A stretch of 64,000 nucleotides of DNA from Gulbenkiania mobilis (GCA_004346645.1 SMDA01000002.1:124001-188000); one strand, 5' to 3'; positions 30,172 through 39,770 are shown, counted from the stretch's first letter. Made by a program: numbers and translations. Notes: generated by a model not told the origin, from the letters alone.

Positions 30172-31038
30172 TTACATTGCCACCGTTTCCACCGCGAGGG
30201 ATTTGGCCACGGTGCGCATGGCGTCATCGGAGGGGAAGGGCCCCAGGCGGACGGCATAGGCCCCGTCACGGTTGACGATACCGAGCTTGTCGTCATAGGT
30301 ATCATCCAGGCGCTCAACCAGCTTGCGCACATGCGCTTCTGCATTGGAGAGCTTGGCGAACACACCCAGCTGCAGGTAGCGCGACGCCTTCTGCAGCGGG
30401 CGCGCTTCCACCGTCTTCAACAGCGATTCGGCAGCGGGCTTGGCCACCATCAGGTCACGACCCTCATCCGGCTGTACCTGTTCCACCTTCACCGGGGCGC
30501 TGCCCTGGCTGATGAAACCCAGCTTGTAGGCGGCCGCGTACGACAGATCCATGATGCGGCTCTTGTGGAACGGGCCGCGGTCGTTGATGCGCACGATGAC
30601 CGACTTGCCATTCCGGAGGTTGGTCACCCGGGCGTAGCTCGGGATCGGCAGGGTGGGGTGTGCGGCGGTCATGGCGAACATGTCATAGCGTTCACCCGAC
30701 GAGGTCTTGCGACCGTGGAACTGCTTGCCATACCACGAGGCCTTGCCCTTGACCTCGTAGTCCTTGACGTCGGTGACAGGGCGATACCGCTCGCCCAAGG
30801 CCGAATACGGCAGGTTGGCCGAACGGATCAGCGCCTCCTGCTGCGGAACGGCATCCGGGACCAGATCCAGATTTACCGGAATGTGGTCGGCCGGACCGTC
30901 GTTCTGGAAATACGCGCCGCTGCGTGCGGCGGTCTTCTTGGACTGGTTGCTTGCGCTAGCGGTCTTGAACGTACTGCTACACGCCACCAGCGTGAGACTG
31001 ACAAACATCAACCACAGCCATCGGAAAAAAGTCTGCAT
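30172..31038 (-). CDS. rlpA: RlpA-type septal-ring lipoprotein (lytic transglycosylase) with SPOR domain
   Basis: Outer-membrane lipoprotein that in studied species binds denuded septal glycan and cleaves it. The 288-residue precursor has a lipobox (LTLVAC, lipidated Cys20), a double-psi beta-barrel domain (about 95-190: GKASWYGKQFHGRKTSSGERYD, split at GRKTSS, and RINDRGPF), and a C-terminal SPOR domain (about 215-288). It contains an exact candidate uptake repeat (30813-30823, SANL). Confidence 0.92.
   Translation of the reverse strand: MQTFFRWLWLMFVSLTLVACSSTFKTASASNQSKKTAARSGAYFQNDGPADHIPVNLDLVPDAVPQQEALIRSANLPYSALGERYRPVTDVKDYEVKGKASWYGKQFHGRKTSSGERYDMFAMTAAHPTLPIPSYARVTNLRNGKSVIVRINDRGPFHKSRIMDLSYAAAYKLGFISQGSAPVKVEQVQPDEGRDLMVAKPAAESLLKTVEARPLQKASRYLQLGVFAKLSNAEAHVRKLVERLDDTYDDKLGIVNRDGAYAVRLGPFPSDDAMRTVAKSLAVETVAM
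30813..30823 (+). repeat. Candidate uptake repeat in rlpA
   Basis: Exact 11-mer antisense to rlpA; codons read SANL in the linker before the barrel domain. Confidence 0.7.
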
Positions 31039-31076
31039 TGAACTTCCCTTATGCTGTTGGCCAACCTCGTGAACTG

Positions 31077-31541
31077 TCAGCTCCCCCCATCGAACCCGTT
31101 CTGTCTCCAGGCTTCGAAGACGGTCACGGCCACGGCGTTGGAGAGATTCATGCTCCGCGAGTGAGGCCGCATCGGCAGCCTGACGCGCTGCCCGGTTGGC
31201 AGGCTTTCCAGCACTGCGTCGGGCAGACCCCGAGACTCGGGGCCGAACAGGAATACATCACCTGGGCGAAAGCCAATCCGGTCATGCCTTACCGAACCCT
31301 TGGTCGTGGCAGCAAAGATGCGTCTGCCAGCCAGGGCCTGCAGGCAGGCTTCCCAATCTTCATGCACGACCAGCGGCGCGTACTCGTGGTAGTCGAGTCC
31401 GGCACGGCGCAGCTTGGCGTCGTCCAGCGGGAAGCCCAGCGGCTTGACCAGATGCAGTTCACAGCCGGTGTTGGCACATAAACGAATCACATTGCCCGTG
31501 TTGGGCGGAATTTCCGGCTGAAAAAGAACAACTGTGAACAT
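31077..31541 (-). CDS. trmL: tRNA (cytidine(34)-2'-O)-methyltransferase TrmL
   Basis: SPOUT-class enzyme methylating the wobble ribose of tRNA-Leu. The 154-residue protein begins [21 protein letters not shown] and has the knot motifs [13 protein letters not shown] and [18 protein letters not shown]. An upstream in-frame ATG adds eight unlikely residues. It lies 38 nt upstream of rlpA on the same strand. Confidence 0.94.
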   Translation of the reverse strand: MFTVVLFQPEIPPNTGNVIRLCANTGCELHLVKPLGFPLDDAKLRRAGLDYHEYAPLVVHEDWEACLQALAGRRIFAATTKGSVRHDRIGFRPGDVFLFGPESRGLPDAVLESLPTGQRVRLPMRPHSRSMNLSNAVAVTVFEAWRQNGFDGGS

Positions 31542-31596
31542 CGTTGGCGGAGGGGATTGTTTCAATTAATCAAAAATTTGGTCAAGTAAACGGCGT

Positions 31597-32304
31597 TCAT
31601 GCGCGGGCGAGCACCCATGCCTCGACCCGTCTTGCACCCTGTTTTTTGACCGCTTCGGCCAAGGCTGAGAGGGTAGCACCCGTCGTGGCGACATCGTCCA
31701 CCAGCAGCACGTCAAGCCCGTCCAGACGGCGTTTTACGCCAAATGCATCCTTCACATTTCGGTAACGTTCGGCACGTTCGAGCTGTGCCTGGAAGGGAGT
31801 GTTGCGTTTTCGCCAACAGATGTTGGCCGAAAACCGGATCTGCATTGTACCAGCGAGCGCCCGAGCCAGCTCTTCACTCTGGTTGAACCCACGCTCGGCA
31901 AGTCGTTCTTTTGACAATGGAACAGGGAATATCCAGTCGATTTTAAAGCCTTTTTCGCAGACTGGGGGCACGATCAGGCGGCTCAACACCCCTGCCAGCT
32001 CCAGCCGTTTTCCGTATTTAAAAGCATGGATGAGTCCGGAAAGGGGGTAGCCAAACTGCCATGAAACGTGTAGGGCATCGAAGGACGGCGGATGGCGCTG
32101 ACAATGGCCGCACACCCCCGGAGCGGGCATGGGTTGCGCGCAGTGCCGACAACGGTTCTGTGGGTGACGCGGAAGCATATCTAGACAGGCCGGACAGAGT
32201 CCGCCGGGGGCGGGTGATGACTTGCAGAGCACACAAATTTGCTCAAAAAAAGAGCACTTGTCAACAACAATGCCAGCAATATTTGACAGCAAAAACCCCT
32301 TCAC
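31597..32304 (-). CDS. comF: ComF family phosphoribosyltransferase-like competence protein
   Basis: ComF proteins are needed for natural DNA uptake or processing in several bacteria, with a type I phosphoribosyltransferase fold. The 235-residue protein starts at a GTG with GGAGG nine bases upstream. It has an N-terminal zinc ribbon (CVLC, CPAC, CRHC, CGHC, about residues 24-75) and the PRPP loop VLLVDDVATTGATL near the C terminus. The longer frame would run across the bioB start and is rejected. It contains two core variants of the candidate uptake repeat. Divergent from bioB. Confidence 0.9.
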   Translation of the reverse strand: MKGFLLSNIAGIVVDKCSFFEQICVLCKSSPAPGGLCPACLDMLPRHPQNRCRHCAQPMPAPGVCGHCQRHPPSFDALHVSWQFGYPLSGLIHAFKYGKRLELAGVLSRLIVPPVCEKGFKIDWIFPVPLSKERLAERGFNQSEELARALAGTMQIRFSANICWRKRNTPFQAQLERAERYRNVKDAFGVKRRLDGLDVLLVDDVATTGATLSALAEAVKKQGARRVEAWVLARA

Positions 32305-32371
32305 GGCACGATGCCTCCGACTCTTTATATAGATGTGTATTGCACAGCCCTTTTCCCTGTCAGGAGCCATC

Positions 32372-33355
32372 ATGCAATCGTCCCCAATGGTTTTCCAGTC
32401 CCCAGCCACCTTCCATCCGGAGAGTGGTCTGTGGAGTGCCGAAGAGGTTGAGCAGCTTCTGTCGCTGCCCTTCATGGAGCTGGTATACCGTGCCGCCGAA
32501 ATCCATCGACAGTTCTTCGATCCGAGCAAGGTGCAGCTCTCGACGCTAGTGTCCATCAAGACCGGAGGCTGCCCCGAGGACTGCGGCTACTGTCCGCAGT
32601 CGGTGCATCACGACACGCCGGTGGAAAACCAACCGATGATGACGGTGGAAGAAGTGATAGCTGCTGCACGGGCAGCCAAGGCCAACGGCGCCGGGCGATT
32701 CTGCATGGGTGCGGCCTGGCGGGGGCCGAAGGATGCCGATCTTGAGGCCACGCTGGCCATGGTTCGCGAAGTGAAGGCGCTGGGGCTGGAAACCTGTGCC
32801 ACTTTCGGCCTGCTGCGGGACGGCCAAGCGGAAAAGCTGAAGGCGGCTGGCCTCGATTATTACAACCACAACCTGGACACCGCGCCCGAGAAGTACGCCG
32901 ACATCATCCAGACCCGCGAGTACGAGGACCGGCTGGACACGTTGGGCAAGGTGCGCAGTGCGGGCCTGTCCGTGTGCTGCGGAGGGATCGTGGGCATGAA
33001 CGAGACCCGCACCGACCGCGCCGGGTTGATCGCCCAGCTGGCCAACCTCGACCCACAGCCGGAATCCGTACCGATCAACAGTTTGGTGAAGGTCAGCGGC
33101 ACACCGCTCGAAGGGGCAGAGCCGCTGGACTGGACCGAGTTTGTGCGTACCGTGGCGGTGGCCCGCCTGACGATGCCACGCAGCTTCATCCGCCTGTCGG
33201 CGGGCCGACGCGAAATGCCGGAGGCGATGCAGGCGCTGTGCTTTCTGGCAGGCGCCAACTCCATCTTCTATGGCGACAAGCTGCTGACCACCGGCAACCC
33301 CGAAGTGGACGCTGACCGCACACTCATGGCAAAACTCGACCTCTCGCCGTTCTGA
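32372..33355 (+). CDS. bioB: Biotin synthase BioB
   Basis: Radical-SAM enzyme inserting sulfur into dethiobiotin. The 327-residue protein has the cluster motif [11 protein letters not shown] (about residue 63), [19 protein letters not shown] and the C-terminal FYGDKLLTT. The start is the ATG with AGGAG seven bases upstream; a frame starting 13 codons earlier lacks a site. First gene of the biotin block. Confidence 0.97.
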   Translation: MQSSPMVFQSPATFHPESGLWSAEEVEQLLSLPFMELVYRAAEIHRQFFDPSKVQLSTLVSIKTGGCPEDCGYCPQSVHHDTPVENQPMMTVEEVIAAARAAKANGAGRFCMGAAWRGPKDADLEATLAMVREVKALGLETCATFGLLRDGQAEKLKAAGLDYYNHNLDTAPEKYADIIQTREYEDRLDTLGKVRSAGLSVCCGGIVGMNETRTDRAGLIAQLANLDPQPESVPINSLVKVSGTPLEGAEPLDWTEFVRTVAVARLTMPRSFIRLSAGRREMPEAMQALCFLAGANSIFYGDKLLTTGNPEVDADRTLMAKLDLSPF

Positions 33356-33374
33356 GCCTGCGTCGGAGCGGTCC

Positions 33375-33385
33375 TTCGGCCAACC
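33375..33385 (-). repeat. Candidate uptake repeat, bioB-bioF gap
   Basis: Exact TTCGGCCAACC (minus-strand GGTTGGCCGAA preceded by A) in the 45-nt gap between bioB and bioF. Confidence 0.75.
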
Positions 33386-33400
33386 TGCGAAAGATGTCGC

Positions 33401-34552
33401 ATGACCCCTTCCGAACTCGGCAGCCGCCTGACGGCGCTGGAACAGGCAGGGCGCCTCAGACGGCGCCCCCTGCTTGACGGGCCACAGCAACCCGCCTGCC
33501 AGCTGGACGGTGCGCCCACACTGGCGTTTGCCAGCAACGACTACCTGGGCCTAGCGGCACACCCGCGGCTGGCTGCGTCGATCGAGGCGGGTTTGGCACG
33601 CTACGGCAGCGGCGCGGGCGCCTCGCACTTGGTGGCGGGCCACAGCCGCGCCCACGCAGAGGCGGAAGCCGCCTTTGCCGACTATGCCGGGCACGAAGCT
33701 GCGCTGCTGTTCGGTTCCGGATACAGCGCCAACCTGGCCGTGATCACCAGCTTGGCCGGGCGCGGTGATGCGGTGTTCGGGGACCGGCTCAACCATGCCT
33801 CACTCAACGACGCGGCACGCTTGTCACGGGCCACCTTCCGCCGCTTTCGCCACAACGACCCGGACCATCTGGAATACCTGCTGAAGAACACCCCGGCCGC
33901 CAGCCGGCTGATCGCAGTGGATGCCATCTACAGCATGGACGGCGACGAAGCCCCGCTCGAGGCACTGCTAGCGTTGGCCGAGCGCCACGATGCCTGGCTG
34001 TATGTGGACGATGCGCACGGCTTCGGAATACGGGGCGGGGGACGAGGCAGCCTGGCAGGCGCAGGGCTGGAAAGTCCGCGCCTGATCCATCTGGCCACGC
34101 TGGGCAAGGCCGCCGGCCTCTACGGGGCCTGCGTTGGCGGTAGCCGGCTGCTGGTGGACTGGCTGGTCAACACCGCACGGACCTACATCTACACCACTGC
34201 CCAGCCCCCTGCTCTGGCCCATGCGGTACCGGAAAGCCTGGCCCTGATCGCTGACGCGGACGACCGCCGGCAGCAGTTGGCCGGCCACATCGATCACCTG
34301 CAACAGCGGCTGCATTCATTAGGAATGCAACTAATTCCTTCGCGCAGTCCGATACAAGCGCTTATCATTGGGGCCAACACACAGGCGCTGGCATGCGCGG
34401 AGCGGCTGAGGGCCCAAGGCATCCGGGTACCGGCCATCCGTCCACCCACCGTACCGGAGGGTACAGCGCGACTGAGGATCTCGCTGTCTGCAGCACACCG
34501 GCCGGAAGACATAGAAAGGTTGGCCGAAGCGCTGCACCAGAGCCTGTTGTGA
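33401..34552 (+). CDS. bioF: 8-amino-7-oxononanoate synthase BioF
   Basis: PLP enzyme that condenses pimeloyl-ACP with alanine. The 383-residue protein shows the AONS family motifs FASNDYLGLAAHPRL, GSGASHLVAGHS-like text, YVDDAHGFGI, and the PLP-lysine region HLATLGKAAGLYGACVGG. It follows bioB by 45 nt. An exact candidate uptake repeat lies near its end (34518-34528, ERLAEA using AGG and TTG). Its stop overlaps a possible GTG start of the next gene. Confidence 0.95.
   Translation: MTPSELGSRLTALEQAGRLRRRPLLDGPQQPACQLDGAPTLAFASNDYLGLAAHPRLAASIEAGLARYGSGAGASHLVAGHSRAHAEAEAAFADYAGHEAALLFGSGYSANLAVITSLAGRGDAVFGDRLNHASLNDAARLSRATFRRFRHNDPDHLEYLLKNTPAASRLIAVDAIYSMDGDEAPLEALLALAERHDAWLYVDDAHGFGIRGGGRGSLAGAGLESPRLIHLATLGKAAGLYGACVGGSRLLVDWLVNTARTYIYTTAQPPALAHAVPESLALIADADDRRQQLAGHIDHLQQRLHSLGMQLIPSRSPIQALIIGANTQALACAERLRAQGIRVPAIRPPTVPEGTARLRISLSAAHRPEDIERLAEALHQSLL
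34518..34528 (+). repeat. Candidate uptake repeat in bioF
   Basis: Exact 11-mer in sense near the 3' end; codons AGG TTG GCC GAA. Confidence 0.7.
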
Positions 34553-34605
34553 ACGGGGCGCACACACAGGCCGACGCAGCGGCCAACAACGACTATGATA
34601 AATCC

Positions 34606-37434
34606 ATGAACAGCCCGGCCGAACACATCCATTCGCTCGAACATGCCGCACGCCAGGCGGCAGAAGTGCTGCTGGCTGAAAGCGGACTGGCCAGCGTGGC
34701 CGTCTGGGCCCGGCTGGGCAGCCTCTGGCAGCGGCTACATGCCAGCGGCCCTCAGACCGACCTGCCCCTGCCCGAGTCACTGGAAAGTGGTGTGGCGGTT
34801 GCAACCGGCTTCGGGGCACTGCCGCTCGTGGCAGGCAGCACCCGTCTGGGCTGGCTGGTGTGGGAAGGCGAGGCGCCGGCCTGCCTGTCGCAGGTGGCGG
34901 CGCTCTTCTGCGGCCACCTCGAAGCCGCACGGCTGTACGCCGAGCAGACGCTCAACCGGCTCACCCACGACACCCTGCTGGACATCAATCGCCTGGCAGG
35001 GGAGTGCGCGGCGCTGGAACCCTTCCTGGCCCAGCTGCACCAGCTGATGGCACGCATGCTGGATGCGCCGCACTTTCACATGGCGCTCTACGACGAGGAC
35101 AGCGGCCAGGTCCGCTATCCCATCTACATCGATGCAACCGGTCAGGAGACCCCGGCGGCCGAACCCTATGCCGTCCAGCCCCCGGGATCCCCCACCGTCT
35201 ACCTGATGCGTCAAGGCGACATGCTGGTGCTGGGCGCGGCTCAGCTGCGCAGCCTGGCCAAGGAGCAGGGCATGGTTCTGCCCGGGCACGTGCCGGCGCA
35301 CTGGATGGGTGTGCCACTGTATGCGGCCTCCGGTGCCGTCATCGGCGCGGCGGTCACCAGCCGTGACGGCCGGCAGCCCTTCACCCAGCGCGAGCAGGCA
35401 CGCTTTCTGTTCATTGCCCGCCACATCGGCTTCGCGCTGGATCGTGTGCTCTACCGCCATCAGGTGGAGCGCCAGGTGTGGCAGCGAACGGCCGAGCTCG
35501 AAGGCGTTAATGCCCGCCTGCGTGCCGAGGTAGCCGAGCGCAAGCGCGCCGAGCAGTTCCAGAACGTGCTTTACCGGGTGGCCGAGCTCTCCAACACCAG
35601 CCTGTCGCTGGAGGCCTTCCTGGCTGGGGTGCACCGCCTGCTCTCCGAGCTGGTGGATGCGCGCAACTGTGTCGTAGCGCTCTACGACAGCGCGGCCAAC
35701 CTCATCCACTTTCCCTATTGCGCCGATGCCCAGGCACGCCTGCTCACGCCGCGCCCCCCCGGGCGCGGCCGCATCGAGCGCGTGCTGCACAGCGGGCGTG
35801 CCCTGCTGATCGAGCGCGGCAGCCACAACCCCTTGGCGCATGAAGAGGCCGACCCAGCCCCACACAGCTGGCTGGGAGTGCCGCTCTACTGTGGCAATGA
35901 CCTTCTAGGCGTGCTGGCGGTGCAGAGCTATGACACCCGCACCGCCTACACCTACCGTGACCAGGAAGTGCTGGAATACGTGGCCAACAACATCGGTACC
36001 GCCTTGGCCCGGGTGCGGGCGCTGGAAGAACTGCAGGTGGCCTACAACGAGTTGGAGCAGCGGGTGCGCGACCGGACCAGCGAACTGGACGCTGCCAATG
36101 CCCAGCTGGAATTCGACAGCCAGCACGATCCGCTGACCCGCCTGCCAAACCGCACCTTCTTCGCCAAGACGCTGCGTGGCGCGTGGGATGCATTTCTGCA
36201 CGCGCACGGTCCGCGCTTTGCGGTGCTGTTCATCGACCTGGACCGTTTCAAGCTGGTCAACGATACTCTGGGCCACCTGGCTGGTGATCACCTGCTGCAC
36301 GAGGCAGGCAACCGCATCCGCCATTGCCTGCGGCATGGGGACTTCCTGGCCCGGTTGGGGGGTGACGAGTTTGCCGTACTGCTCTTCGATGTGGACAGCC
36401 TGGAAGGGTGCGAGCAGATTGCCCGCCGCATCGTGGCGGAATTCGACCGGCCGGTGATCCTCGCAGGGCGCGAGGTCTTCACCACCGCCAGCCTCGGGGT
36501 GGTGATCGCGGATCGCGAACACTACCGGGATGCCGAAGAGCTGCTGCGCGATGCCGACCACGCGATGTACCGTACCAAGCAGCAGGGCCGCCACGGCTAC
36601 ACGCTGTTCAACCACGAACTGCGCCTCGACCAGGCCGACCAGCTGGCATTGGAAACCGAGCTGCGTCGGGCTCTGGAAGAGGACGGACAGCTGGTGCCGT
36701 ACTTCCAGCCTTTCGTTGACGCCTGCAGCGGCCGGCTGGTCGGCTTCGAGTCCCTGGTACGCTGGCGCCATCCCACGCGCGGTCTGCTCTGTCCGGCCCT
36801 GTTCCTGCCGATCGCGGAGGAGAGCGGCCTGATCACGCGGCTGGACCGCTACATGATCCGCGCCGCCAGCCGCCAGCTGGCGACGTGGCGCAGCGAAGGG
36901 CGGGTAGACGAGAACATCACCCTGCACATCAACCTGTCTTCGGCCAACTTCCACGACACAGGACTGGTGGAGTGGCTGGAAACGCTGATCGACGAGTACG
37001 CCCTCCCGCCGTCCATGCTGCATCTGGAGGTGACCGAAAGCGCGCTGATTGACGTGCCGGACACCGCCGCCACTGTCATGCAGCGCCTGCAGGCGCGGGG
37101 GGTGCGACTGGCGCTGGACGACTTTGGCACCGGATATTCGGCGCTCTCTTACCTGCATCGCTACCGCTTCGACGTGCTCAAGATCGACCAGTCCTTCGTG
37201 TTCGAGGTGGACCGCAAGGAGGAGTCGGCCGCGATCGTGCGGGCCATCCTCGCGCTCGCCGCCGCGCTGGGGCTGGACGTGGTCGCCGAAGGCGTGGAAA
37301 CCGCCACGCAGGTGGCTCGGCTAACCAATATGGGATGCGCCAAGCTGCAGGGTTATTACTTCGGGCGGCCAGCGCCGGCCGACGAGATCGACTGGGCTAG
37401 GCTGGGCACGCCGGAGCGGATGGCCCATGCCTGA
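34606..37434 (+). CDS. GAF-GAF-GGDEF-EAL cyclic-di-GMP signalling protein
   Basis: Cytoplasmic sensor that may make and degrade c-di-GMP. In 942 residues I see two GAF-like domains (about 110-285 and 330-490) separated by coiled coils (such as QRTAELEGVNARLRAEVAER). A GGDEF domain follows, with intact GGDEF (585-589) and an RHGD inhibitory site five residues before it. An EAL domain (about 700-935) keeps its metal residues: E in FESLVRW, HINLS, LEVTES, LDDFGTGYS, KIDQSF, AEGVET and QGYYFGRP. Both activities could be real. The start is uncertain: ATG 34606, or a GTG at 34549 overlapping the bioF stop. It lies inside the biotin block and overlaps the next gene by 8 nt. Confidence 0.9.
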   Translation: MNSPAEHIHSLEHAARQAAEVLLAESGLASVAVWARLGSLWQRLHASGPQTDLPLPESLESGVAVATGFGALPLVAGSTRLGWLVWEGEAPACLSQVAALFCGHLEAARLYAEQTLNRLTHDTLLDINRLAGECAALEPFLAQLHQLMARMLDAPHFHMALYDEDSGQVRYPIYIDATGQETPAAEPYAVQPPGSPTVYLMRQGDMLVLGAAQLRSLAKEQGMVLPGHVPAHWMGVPLYAASGAVIGAAVTSRDGRQPFTQREQARFLFIARHIGFALDRVLYRHQVERQVWQRTAELEGVNARLRAEVAERKRAEQFQNVLYRVAELSNTSLSLEAFLAGVHRLLSELVDARNCVVALYDSAANLIHFPYCADAQARLLTPRPPGRGRIERVLHSGRALLIERGSHNPLAHEEADPAPHSWLGVPLYCGNDLLGVLAVQSYDTRTAYTYRDQEVLEYVANNIGTALARVRALEELQVAYNELEQRVRDRTSELDAANAQLEFDSQHDPLTRLPNRTFFAKTLRGAWDAFLHAHGPRFAVLFIDLDRFKLVNDTLGHLAGDHLLHEAGNRIRHCLRHGDFLARLGGDEFAVLLFDVDSLEGCEQIARRIVAEFDRPVILAGREVFTTASLGVVIADREHYRDAEELLRDADHAMYRTKQQGRHGYTLFNHELRLDQADQLALETELRRALEEDGQLVPYFQPFVDACSGRLVGFESLVRWRHPTRGLLCPALFLPIAEESGLITRLDRYMIRAASRQLATWRSEGRVDENITLHINLSSANFHDTGLVEWLETLIDEYALPPSMLHLEVTESALIDVPDTAATVMQRLQARGVRLALDDFGTGYSALSYLHRYRFDVLKIDQSFVFEVDRKEESAAIVRAILALAAALGLDVVAEGVETATQVARLTNMGCAKLQGYYFGRPAPADEIDWARLGTPERMAHA

Positions 37435-38062
37435 CCTGGCCACCCGCTTCAACCGCTGGCGTTACTCGCTGTATGCGCCGTTCTACGATGGCCTGGCGCG
37501 GGTCTTCGCTCCGCAGCGCAGGCGTGCCCTGCAGCTGCTGGCGCCGCGTCCGGATGCACCGCTGCTGCTGGTGGGCGCCGGCACCGGCCTGGACTTGGAG
37601 TTCATCCCGCGTGCCTGCAAGGTACACGCGGTGGACATCAGCCCGGCCATGATCGACCGCCTGCGCGCACGGGCGCGTCGGCTGGGCCAGCCGGTCGAGG
37701 CCGAAGTGATGGACGTGCAGGCGCTGCGCTTTGCCGATAACGGGTTCGACACCGCCGCGCTGCATCTCATCCTGGCGGTCGTCCCCGATCCGGTAGCCTG
37801 CCTGCGGGAGGTGGAGCGGGTACTGCGGCCCGGAGGCCGCGCGATCGTGTTCGACAAGTTCCTGCAGAAAAACCGCCGTGCCGGGCTGCTGCGGGCTTCG
37901 GCCAACCTGGTAACCCGCCTCATCGCCACCGACATCAACCGGCGACTGCCCGACATCGTGGCGCAGACCGGCCTGCATCTGGTCCACGAGGAGGCCGCCG
38001 GGCTGAACGGCTTCTTCCGCATTGCGCTGCTGGAGAAACCAGCCGCGCGCGACAGGGCATGA
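37427..38062 (+). CDS. Class I SAM-dependent methyltransferase (unknown substrate)
   Basis: The 211-residue protein has a Rossmann SAM fold: LLLVGAGTGLDLEFIP (motif I), VHAVDISPAMI, and EVERVLRPGGRAIVFDKF. It resembles small UbiE/phospholipid-type methyltransferases, but the substrate cannot be inferred. It overlaps the GGDEF-EAL gene by 8 nt and bioH by 4 nt, so it is probably translated with them. It contains an exact candidate uptake repeat (37897-37907, SANL). Confidence 0.85.
   Translation: MPDLATRFNRWRYSLYAPFYDGLARVFAPQRRRALQLLAPRPDAPLLLVGAGTGLDLEFIPRACKVHAVDISPAMIDRLRARARRLGQPVEAEVMDVQALRFADNGFDTAALHLILAVVPDPVACLREVERVLRPGGRAIVFDKFLQKNRRAGLLRASANLVTRLIATDINRRLPDIVAQTGLHLVHEEAAGLNGFFRIALLEKPAARDRA
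37897..37907 (-). repeat. Candidate uptake repeat in methyltransferase gene
   Basis: Exact 11-mer antisense to the gene; codons read SANL. Confidence 0.7.
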
Positions 38063-38826
38063 TGCTGCATACCGAAACGCTGGGGCGTGGCCCGGACGTC
38101 GTTTTCCTTCATGGCTGGGGCCTGCATGGTGGCGTGTTCAGCCGACTGGCCCGGTACCTGGCAGACAGCGGGCTGACCGTGCATCTGGTGGACCTGCCTG
38201 GCCACGGCCACACCCCCGCCGAAGCCACCTTCGATATCGCCCGGATCGCCGATCAGTTGGCGCTCGCCTTCCCTCTGCCTGTGCAGGTGGTGGGCTGGTC
38301 GCTGGGCGGGCTGGTGGCCCAGCACTGGGCCGCCCGCCATCCGGATACGGTGCGCAGCCTATCACTAGTAGCCACCAGCCCGCGCTTCGTGCGCAGCGCC
38401 GATTGGCCCCACGCCCAGCCGCGCGAGGCGATCGAAACCGTAGGTCATAACCTTGCTACCGACTTCGAGGGAACGCTGCGCCGCTTCCTGGCGTTGCAGA
38501 CGCTGGGGGCCCCGCACGCCCGGCAGACGCTGGAGGCGATGCAGTCCCTGCTGTTTGCACACGGTCGACCGCAGGGCCTGATGCCAGCGCTGCAGGCCCT
38601 GCTGGAAGCGGATGCACGTGCCGTGGCCCCCGAGATCGCCTGTCCCACCGGGCTGTTCTTTGGGGCCAGGGACGCCATCACTCCCACCGGCGCAGCACGC
38701 TGGCTGGCGCACACGCTGCCCGATGCCCGGCTGCACCTGTTCGCTCAGGCCTCGCATGCCCCATTCCTTTCACACGAGTCCGACTTCATTGCCGCACTCG
38801 CCCCCCATCTGGACCTTTTTGCATGA
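38059..38826 (+). CDS. bioH: Pimeloyl-ACP methyl ester carboxylesterase BioH
   Basis: Alpha/beta hydrolase that removes the methyl ester from pimeloyl-ACP methyl ester, ending the BioC-BioH pathway. The 255-residue protein has the oxyanion HGWGLHG region, the nucleophile elbow VGWSLGG (Ser near residue 81), an aspartate in FGARDAITP, and the histidine in QASHAPFLSH. The start is at an ATGATG junction with the methyltransferase stop in the middle. It overlaps bioC by 4 nt. Confidence 0.93.
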   Translation: MMLHTETLGRGPDVVFLHGWGLHGGVFSRLARYLADSGLTVHLVDLPGHGHTPAEATFDIARIADQLALAFPLPVQVVGWSLGGLVAQHWAARHPDTVRSLSLVATSPRFVRSADWPHAQPREAIETVGHNLATDFEGTLRRFLALQTLGAPHARQTLEAMQSLLFAHGRPQGLMPALQALLEADARAVAPEIACPTGLFFGARDAITPTGAARWLAHTLPDARLHLFAQASHAPFLSHESDFIAALAPHLDLFA

Positions 38827-39731
38827 GCCAAGACTTCTACACTGACAAGGCGCGTGTGCGCGCTTCCTTCGACCGGGCGGCACGCCGTTACGATTCCGCG
38901 GCCGTCCTGCAGCGCGAAGTATCCGATCGCATGGCCGAGCGGCTGGAAATGATCAAGACCACCCCGTTGTGCATCCTGGATGCGGGCAGCGGCACCGGCT
39001 ATGGCGCGGCCGCCCTGCGCCAGCGCTACACGGACGCGCGGGTGGTGGAACTGGACCTGGCCCCGGGCATGCTACTGGCCTCGCGCAGCAAGCAGACTGA
39101 ATCGGCCGGCTTCTTTGGACGTCTGCTGGGCCGCGTGTCGCCCTGGCAGGTGTGCGGCGACCTGGAGGCCCTGCCGCTGGCCGACGCTAGCGTGGACATG
39201 ATCTGGTCCAACCTCGCCCTGCAGTGGGTGAACGAGCCGGACACGGTCTTTGCCGAGTTCCGGCGCGTGCTCAAGCCCGATGGCCTGCTGATGTTTTCCA
39301 CGCTGGGTCCGGACACGCTGATGGAGCTCAATGCCGCGTTCGGTGGTCTGGACGCGGCCACCCATGTCAACCGCTTCATCGACATGCACGATCTGGGCGA
39401 TGCGCTGGTACGGGCCGGCTTTGCCCTGCCGGTCATGGACATGGAGAAACTGGTGCTCACCTACGACACGGCACGCGCGGTGATGCAGGACCTGAAGGCG
39501 ATCGGTGCACACAACGCCACCGCCGGGCGCAAGCGCGGCCTGATGGGCAAGCATGCCTGGCAACGGGTGGAGGCGGCGTATGAAACGTTCCGCCGCGATG
39601 GGAAACTTCCGGCCACCTACGAGGTCGTTTACGGACACGCCTGGCGCGGCCAACCGAAGAAGGCCGATCGCCTGCCCGATGGCAGCCAGGTGATCCAGTT
39701 CGAACGCAGCACGCCGCCACGCGCGGACTGA
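38823..39731 (+). CDS. bioC: Malonyl-ACP O-methyltransferase BioC
   Basis: Methylates malonyl-ACP to prime pimelate synthesis on fatty-acid enzymes. The 302-residue protein begins MSQDFYTDKARVRASFDRAARRYD (split: RASFDRAARRYD is the BioC signature). It has ILDAGSGTGYGA (SAM motif), DLEALPLADASVDMIWSNLALQW, and KPDGLLMFSTLGPDTL. It overlaps bioH (ATGA). No bioA or bioD occurs in the window. Confidence 0.94.
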   Translation: MSQDFYTDKARVRASFDRAARRYDSAAVLQREVSDRMAERLEMIKTTPLCILDAGSGTGYGAAALRQRYTDARVVELDLAPGMLLASRSKQTESAGFFGRLLGRVSPWQVCGDLEALPLADASVDMIWSNLALQWVNEPDTVFAEFRRVLKPDGLLMFSTLGPDTLMELNAAFGGLDAATHVNRFIDMHDLGDALVRAGFALPVMDMEKLVLTYDTARAVMQDLKAIGAHNATAGRKRGLMGKHAWQRVEAAYETFRRDGKLPATYEVVYGHAWRGQPKKADRLPDGSQVIQFERSTPPRAD

Positions 39732-39749
39732 TTTACCGGGGGCGGCCCC

Positions 39750-39760
39750 TTCGGCCAACC
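39750..39760 (-). repeat. Candidate uptake repeat, 3' of bioC
   Basis: Exact TTCGGCCAACC 18 nt after the bioC stop, before the terminator stem. Confidence 0.75.
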
Positions 39761-39770
39761 TTTGGACGGG

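Noticed and set aside
32305-32371. Biotin repressor site (BirA- or BioR-like) before bioB
   Set aside because: Only about 7 of 10 bases fit a BioR palindrome and no BirA dyad was seen; too weak to call.
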